DNA of 44,324 bases, taken from Psychromonas sp. (GTDB taxonomy: Bacteria; Pseudomonadota; Gammaproteobacteria; Enterobacterales; Psychromonadaceae). The notes under the pieces were generated by a model, which worked only from the letters and a program-made list of their open reading frames with translations, did not search any database and was not told where the DNA came from. Every line of letters begins with the position of its first letter. Position 1 is the first letter of the stretch. The stretch spans positions 1 to 44,324 of the forward strand of contig JABXKR010000291.1 in NCBI GenBank assembly GCA_013619145.1, given 5' to 3'. Made by a program: the position numbers and the translations under genes. Shown here one piece after another: positions 40,365-44,324 of the stretch.

Positions 40365-40934
40365 TTATTTTTTCACACGCCCAACATATTCCGCGCTACG
40401 TGTATCTACTTTAACTACTTCACCAATTTGAATAAATAGTGGAACACGGATAACTGCACCTGTCGCAAGTGTTGCAGGTTTACCGCCCGTTCCTGCTGTA
40501 TCACCTTTCAGACCTGGATCGGTTTCTGTCACTTCGATTTCTACAAAGTTTGGTGGTGTCACGACAATCGGGTTATCGTTCCAAGTTGTGATGGTACACA
40601 TATCTTGTTCAACTAACCATTTAGCCATATCACCGACAGCTTTTTCATCTGCAGCAATTTGCTCAAATGTGTCGTTATTCATAAAGTGAAAAAACTCACC
40701 ATCGTTATAAAGGTATGCAAGATCAGTCTCCATCACATCTGCAGACTCAACGGACTCGCCCGATTTAAATGTTTTCTCAACTACCTTACCAGATAACAGC
40801 TTACGAAATTTAACACGGCTAAATGCCTGCCCCTTACCAGGCTTAACAAATTCATTCTCAATAATTGCACAAGGCTCTTTATCCATCATGAATTTTAGCC
40901 CACCTTTGAATTCGCTGGTACTATATGATCCCAT
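40365..40934 (-). CDS. efp: Elongation factor P
   Basis: Likely start [21 protein letters not shown] (40934); '[24 protein letters not shown]', with the lysine that EpmA/EpmB modify in the PGKGQ loop. Confidence 0.96.
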   Translation of the reverse strand: MGSYSTSEFKGGLKFMMDKEPCAIIENEFVKPGKGQAFSRVKFRKLLSGKVVEKTFKSGESVESADVMETDLAYLYNDGEFFHFMNNDTFEQIAADEKAVGDMAKWLVEQDMCTITTWNDNPIVVTPPNFVEIEVTETDPGLKGDTAGTGGKPATLATGAVIRVPLFIQIGEVVKVDTRSAEYVGRVKK

Positions 40935-40964
40935 ATTAACCTCTATATAATTTGATTTTAAAAA

Positions 40965-41981
40965 ATGACACAAATAATTACCGTGAATGATACCGCCGAG
41001 TTAGCAACTTGGCAAAAGGAACTAGCAAATGCGCTTAAAAATCCGCTACAACTTTTGAAATTATTGGATATATCACCAGAAAGTGTGCCATTAAGCTTAA
41101 AAGCGCGTAAATGTTTTCCAATGTTAGTGCCGCTACCCTTTATTGCAAAAATGAAAAAGGGAGATATTCACGACCCACTATTAAAACAAGTGCTGCCTGT
41201 TACAGAAGAAGAGTTAATAAGTGAAGGTTATAGCCTGGATCCATTACAGGAACATAATAGTGCCGCGCCGGGTCTGTTACACAAATATCGAAGCCGTGTA
41301 TTACTGATACTAAAATCGGGTTGCGCTGTGAATTGCCGTTACTGTTTCAGACGTCACTTTCCTTATCAAGATAACAATATTAACAAAAAACAGTTACAGG
41401 AAATTATTACTTATATCGAAGCTCATCCTGAAGTGAATGAAGTGATTTTAAGCGGAGGTGATCCGCTAATGAGCAAAGATGATTTTTTACAGTATTTACT
41501 TAACGCGTTAGATTCAATGCCGCAGTTAACCCGTTTACGTATTCACTCCCGTCTTCCAGTTGTTATCCCGGCAAGAGTAACAAAGCAATTATGCTCTATG
41601 CTTAAGAAGAGCCGCTTAAAAGTGGTCTTAGTTTTACATATCAATCATGCTAATGAAATTGATAGTGCGTTTACAGAGGCGATATCAAAACTGCAGCAAG
41701 CAGGCGTTCAACTGTTAAACCAAAGTGTATTATTAAAAGGCGTGAATGATAGCAGCCAAGCCTTGATTGAACTTAGTGAAGCCCTGTTTAGTGCCAATAT
41801 ATTACCTTATTACCTGTTTTTATTAGATAAGGTACAGGGCGCACAACATTTTGATTTGGAAGAAAAAAAGGCTCAACTATTAATTAAAGAGATGAGTTTG
41901 GCGTTACCTGGGTATTTAGTGCCCAAACTGAGCAGAGAAATTGCAGGTCAGAAAAGTAAAACTATCATTAGTTCGCTATAA
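40965..41981 (+). CDS. epmB: EF-P beta-lysylation protein EpmB (lysine 2,3-aminomutase-like radical SAM)
   Basis: 338 aa; '[16 protein letters not shown]', '[10 protein letters not shown]', '[15 protein letters not shown]', '[11 protein letters not shown]', '[16 protein letters not shown]'. Confidence 0.96.
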   Translation: MTQIITVNDTAELATWQKELANALKNPLQLLKLLDISPESVPLSLKARKCFPMLVPLPFIAKMKKGDIHDPLLKQVLPVTEEELISEGYSLDPLQEHNSAAPGLLHKYRSRVLLILKSGCAVNCRYCFRRHFPYQDNNINKKQLQEIITYIEAHPEVNEVILSGGDPLMSKDDFLQYLLNALDSMPQLTRLRIHSRLPVVIPARVTKQLCSMLKKSRLKVVLVLHINHANEIDSAFTEAISKLQQAGVQLLNQSVLLKGVNDSSQALIELSEALFSANILPYYLFLLDKVQGAQHFDLEEKKAQLLIKEMSLALPGYLVPKLSREIAGQKSKTIISSL

Positions 41982-42025
41982 TCAGATCAAGTCCTTATAA
42001 ATTCAGCATCAAACAGGAAGAGACA

Positions 42026-42343
42026 ATGAGCCAAGAAAATGTGATTAAGCAGTTACAAGAAAATTTAAAAATCATTTACCACAAAGCAGTTGATGCGGAT
42101 AAACAACTTGAATTATTACGTCAGCAGGAAAAGGCCGGCTTTGTACAAATATTTACTGGTGATAGCGCCTTTAAAAATCATTCCAGCACTTTTTTGCCTT
42201 ATGTAGAAGAGCTGGCTGCTGATCTACAAGAAATTCAAACCGATAATGAAGAGCATTACAAAACACTTTTACCCGCAATTGTGGTCAAGATAGAACTTCT
42301 TTTTAAAACGCTAAGCTCTTTTAAAATTAATTTAAAAGATTAA
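42026..42343 (+). CDS. Hypothetical protein, possibly primosomal PriC-like
   Basis: 105 aa helical ORF downstream of epmB; 'FKNHSSTFLPYVEELAADLQEIQ' loosely resembles PriC-type sequences. Weak assignment. Confidence 0.4.
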   Translation: MSQENVIKQLQENLKIIYHKAVDADKQLELLRQQEKAGFVQIFTGDSAFKNHSSTFLPYVEELAADLQEIQTDNEEHYKTLLPAIVVKIELLFKTLSSFKINLKD

Positions 42344-42357
42344 GTATTTGCAGTTTT

Positions 42358-42378
42358 AAGGGCTTTTTCTAAGCCCTT
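42358..42378. terminator. Hairpin between convergent 42026 CDS and GGDEF gene
   Basis: AAGGGCT...AGCCCTT followed by CCTTTT. Confidence 0.6.
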
Positions 42379-42388
42379 CCTTTTACAA

Positions 42389-44011
42389 TCATTTCTTAGC
42401 GTTGAATACACAAACCTTATTTCGCCCAGAATTTTTGGCATCGTATAGCGCAAGATCGGCAAAAGTCAGTTGCTTGTCTTGTTCCTCTGCTCTGTCTATT
42501 TTCTGAACCTCTGTCAGCCCAACACTTATCGAAAATGAAATCTGATGTTGATTAAATGTACAAGCTTCTGAGGCAATTTTCTCTCGTATCCTTTCAAGTA
42601 ACATCAAGGCATGCTTTTCAACCGTATTCGGCATTAGCAGAACAAACTCTTCTCCGCCATAGCGGGCAAAAACATCTGTTTTACGAATATGCGCTAGAAC
42701 CCGCTGCGAAAAATCAATTAAAACCGCATCACCAGCATCATGACCGTAGTTATCATTCACTTTTTTAAAATGATCCAGGTCGATCATTGCGACACAGTAT
42801 TTTTCTTTATATCTTAAGTAACGTTCATTTTCCTGCTTTAAAAATTGATCGAAATAATGGCGATTAAAAATTCCTGTTAAAACGTCATGTGATGCAAGGT
42901 AAGTCAGTTGTTTATTTACTGTAATTATCTCCTGCTCTTTTTTCAACAAGCGCTCGATATAATTTTTAATAGCTTTAGCCATATGGCTTAGTTCATCGCG
43001 CCCTTTGATTGGAAAATTCGCCGTTGTTTTTTCATTATGCCCAGAATCAATAATATTGCGGATTAATAAGATCCGTTTAATAAAATTGAGTTGGATTAGC
43101 ACAAAAAGAAATGTTGCAATCAGGCTGATAAAAAGAACAAAGTATAAGCGGGATTTACGCAGATAAGTTTCATGTTCAAGTTTGTTAAGAACATTTAGTA
43201 AACGGTTTTGCACCGCGAGCACTTCACTCCCCAAAGTTGAAACAAACAGACTCGTAAAATATTCATTTTTTTTACTTAGTTTTCTAATTTTATCATTATG
43301 AGTTACATAATCCTGATAAGTGGATGCAAGCGAAGTTTTATCAATAAAAACATCATGAATTTTAGCCAATTGCTCCGCCCCTAACTCACCTTTTAAGCTG
43401 TTTATAAATGAGCTTAATGCCTTAAGATCCGTTGCTCGATAAGCAACATTATTTTTATTGATAATCGGATTAAAATGAGAGATGGCCTTATCCATAACCA
43501 CAAATAGCTGCATATTACTTTTATTTAACTGGCTCAGTTTAAGCGCCTCTGCCGAGCGATAAGAAGCAAAGAACTTATCCTCTAATTGGAATTTATATTC
43601 AAGCGCACTGACTAAATCTTGTAAATGGCTATAGAGTTGTTTTTTTAAATCGTCTAGCGCTTTAAAATTTATACTGTCGCCTTGTAACTGCTCAATAATT
43701 TTATCGATCCGCAATTTTTTATCCGATATATCAAGAATACCCGACTGAAGCTCAGTCAAATCAGTAGCAAGGAACATTTCCATTGAGGCATTAATAATTT
43801 CTTGGGATTGTCGTCTTAATTCAGAGACTTTCATTAATGCATTCAAATGACGATCTTTTACCTCTTGATAATCATCTTTAAATTCATTAAGCGAATGCAC
43901 TCCAATTCCAGCAGAAATCAGCGTCATTAATGCCAGTAAAAGTGTTAATGAGATGATTTTTAAACTCAAGCTATCTCTTAATCTAGGCATAAATAAAATC
44001 GCTTGTTGCAT
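42389..44011 (-). CDS. Membrane-bound diguanylate cyclase (periplasmic helical sensor, HAMP-like, GGDEF)
   Basis: 540 aa, two TM segments flanking a helical region, 'GRDELSHMAKAIKNYIERLL', 'ASHDVLTGIFNRHYFDQFL', catalytic 'RYGGEEF', I-site RKTD five residues upstream of GGEEF. Confidence 0.92.
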   Translation of the reverse strand: MQQAILFMPRLRDSLSLKIISLTLLLALMTLISAGIGVHSLNEFKDDYQEVKDRHLNALMKVSELRRQSQEIINASMEMFLATDLTELQSGILDISDKKLRIDKIIEQLQGDSINFKALDDLKKQLYSHLQDLVSALEYKFQLEDKFFASYRSAEALKLSQLNKSNMQLFVVMDKAISHFNPIINKNNVAYRATDLKALSSFINSLKGELGAEQLAKIHDVFIDKTSLASTYQDYVTHNDKIRKLSKKNEYFTSLFVSTLGSEVLAVQNRLLNVLNKLEHETYLRKSRLYFVLFISLIATFLFVLIQLNFIKRILLIRNIIDSGHNEKTTANFPIKGRDELSHMAKAIKNYIERLLKKEQEIITVNKQLTYLASHDVLTGIFNRHYFDQFLKQENERYLRYKEKYCVAMIDLDHFKKVNDNYGHDAGDAVLIDFSQRVLAHIRKTDVFARYGGEEFVLLMPNTVEKHALMLLERIREKIASEACTFNQHQISFSISVGLTEVQKIDRAEEQDKQLTFADLALYDAKNSGRNKVCVFNAKK

Positions 44012-44324
44012 TTAATGAAAAACAGCTGACTAGCACAACTAAAGGAAAGAGAAGCAGGAAACACTTATGAAGAAAAATATTGAGTTGTAATCGCATTATT
44101 TTCGCCAGTTATTAAAGACATTTAAATTATGAAGAAGGTTATTTCCCTGCCATTTTTGATCCCCTCACTAAGAGTAATAGAGGATTTGTTGATTTTCTCA
44201 AAATTGTTCACATAAGTAAATTATTAAACTATTTTCAAAAACAGGTATAGAGTCTGGACTTCTATCTAAGAATCTAATCCTGTCAGGTTCATTTCTTCTG
44301 TCATTATCAAATGAGGAGGATAGA

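Overview
The window looks like a gammaproteobacterial chromosome segment, Psychromonas/Shewanella-like by gene order and protein character (inference only). It is mostly conserved core genes: clpB-pgeF-rluD / bamD, glnB, ispH-fkpB-lspA / ileS-ribF, murJ / rpsT, epmA / frdABCD / efp / epmB, plus a GH20 beta-hexosaminidase lipoprotein and a GGDEF protein. Two accessory regions stand out. (1) At 598-4480 an nrfB-nrfC-nrfD electron-transfer module has no nrfA in the window. It lies next to an ethylbenzene-dehydrogenase-type heme protein and a stand-alone tetraheme cytochrome resembling the heme domain of flavocytochrome c fumarate reductase. Both flanking proteins carry an unusual CX3CH heme motif. 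(2) At 10583-23852 there is a tandem paralogous duplication of a type IV pilus minor-pilin locus (convergent fimT + pilV-pilW-pilX-pilY1). Only the first unit carries an inserted pilE and a tapY2-like gene. Smaller features include a 40-bp tandem duplication that frameshifts the bamD 3' end, a duplicated and internally deleted frdC 5' end, an untracked 54-aa membrane ORF coupled to epmA, an MCP gene remnant, and several clear intrinsic terminators. I saw no tRNA, rRNA, CRISPR array or transposase. All calls come from reading the sequence and translations; no searches were run.
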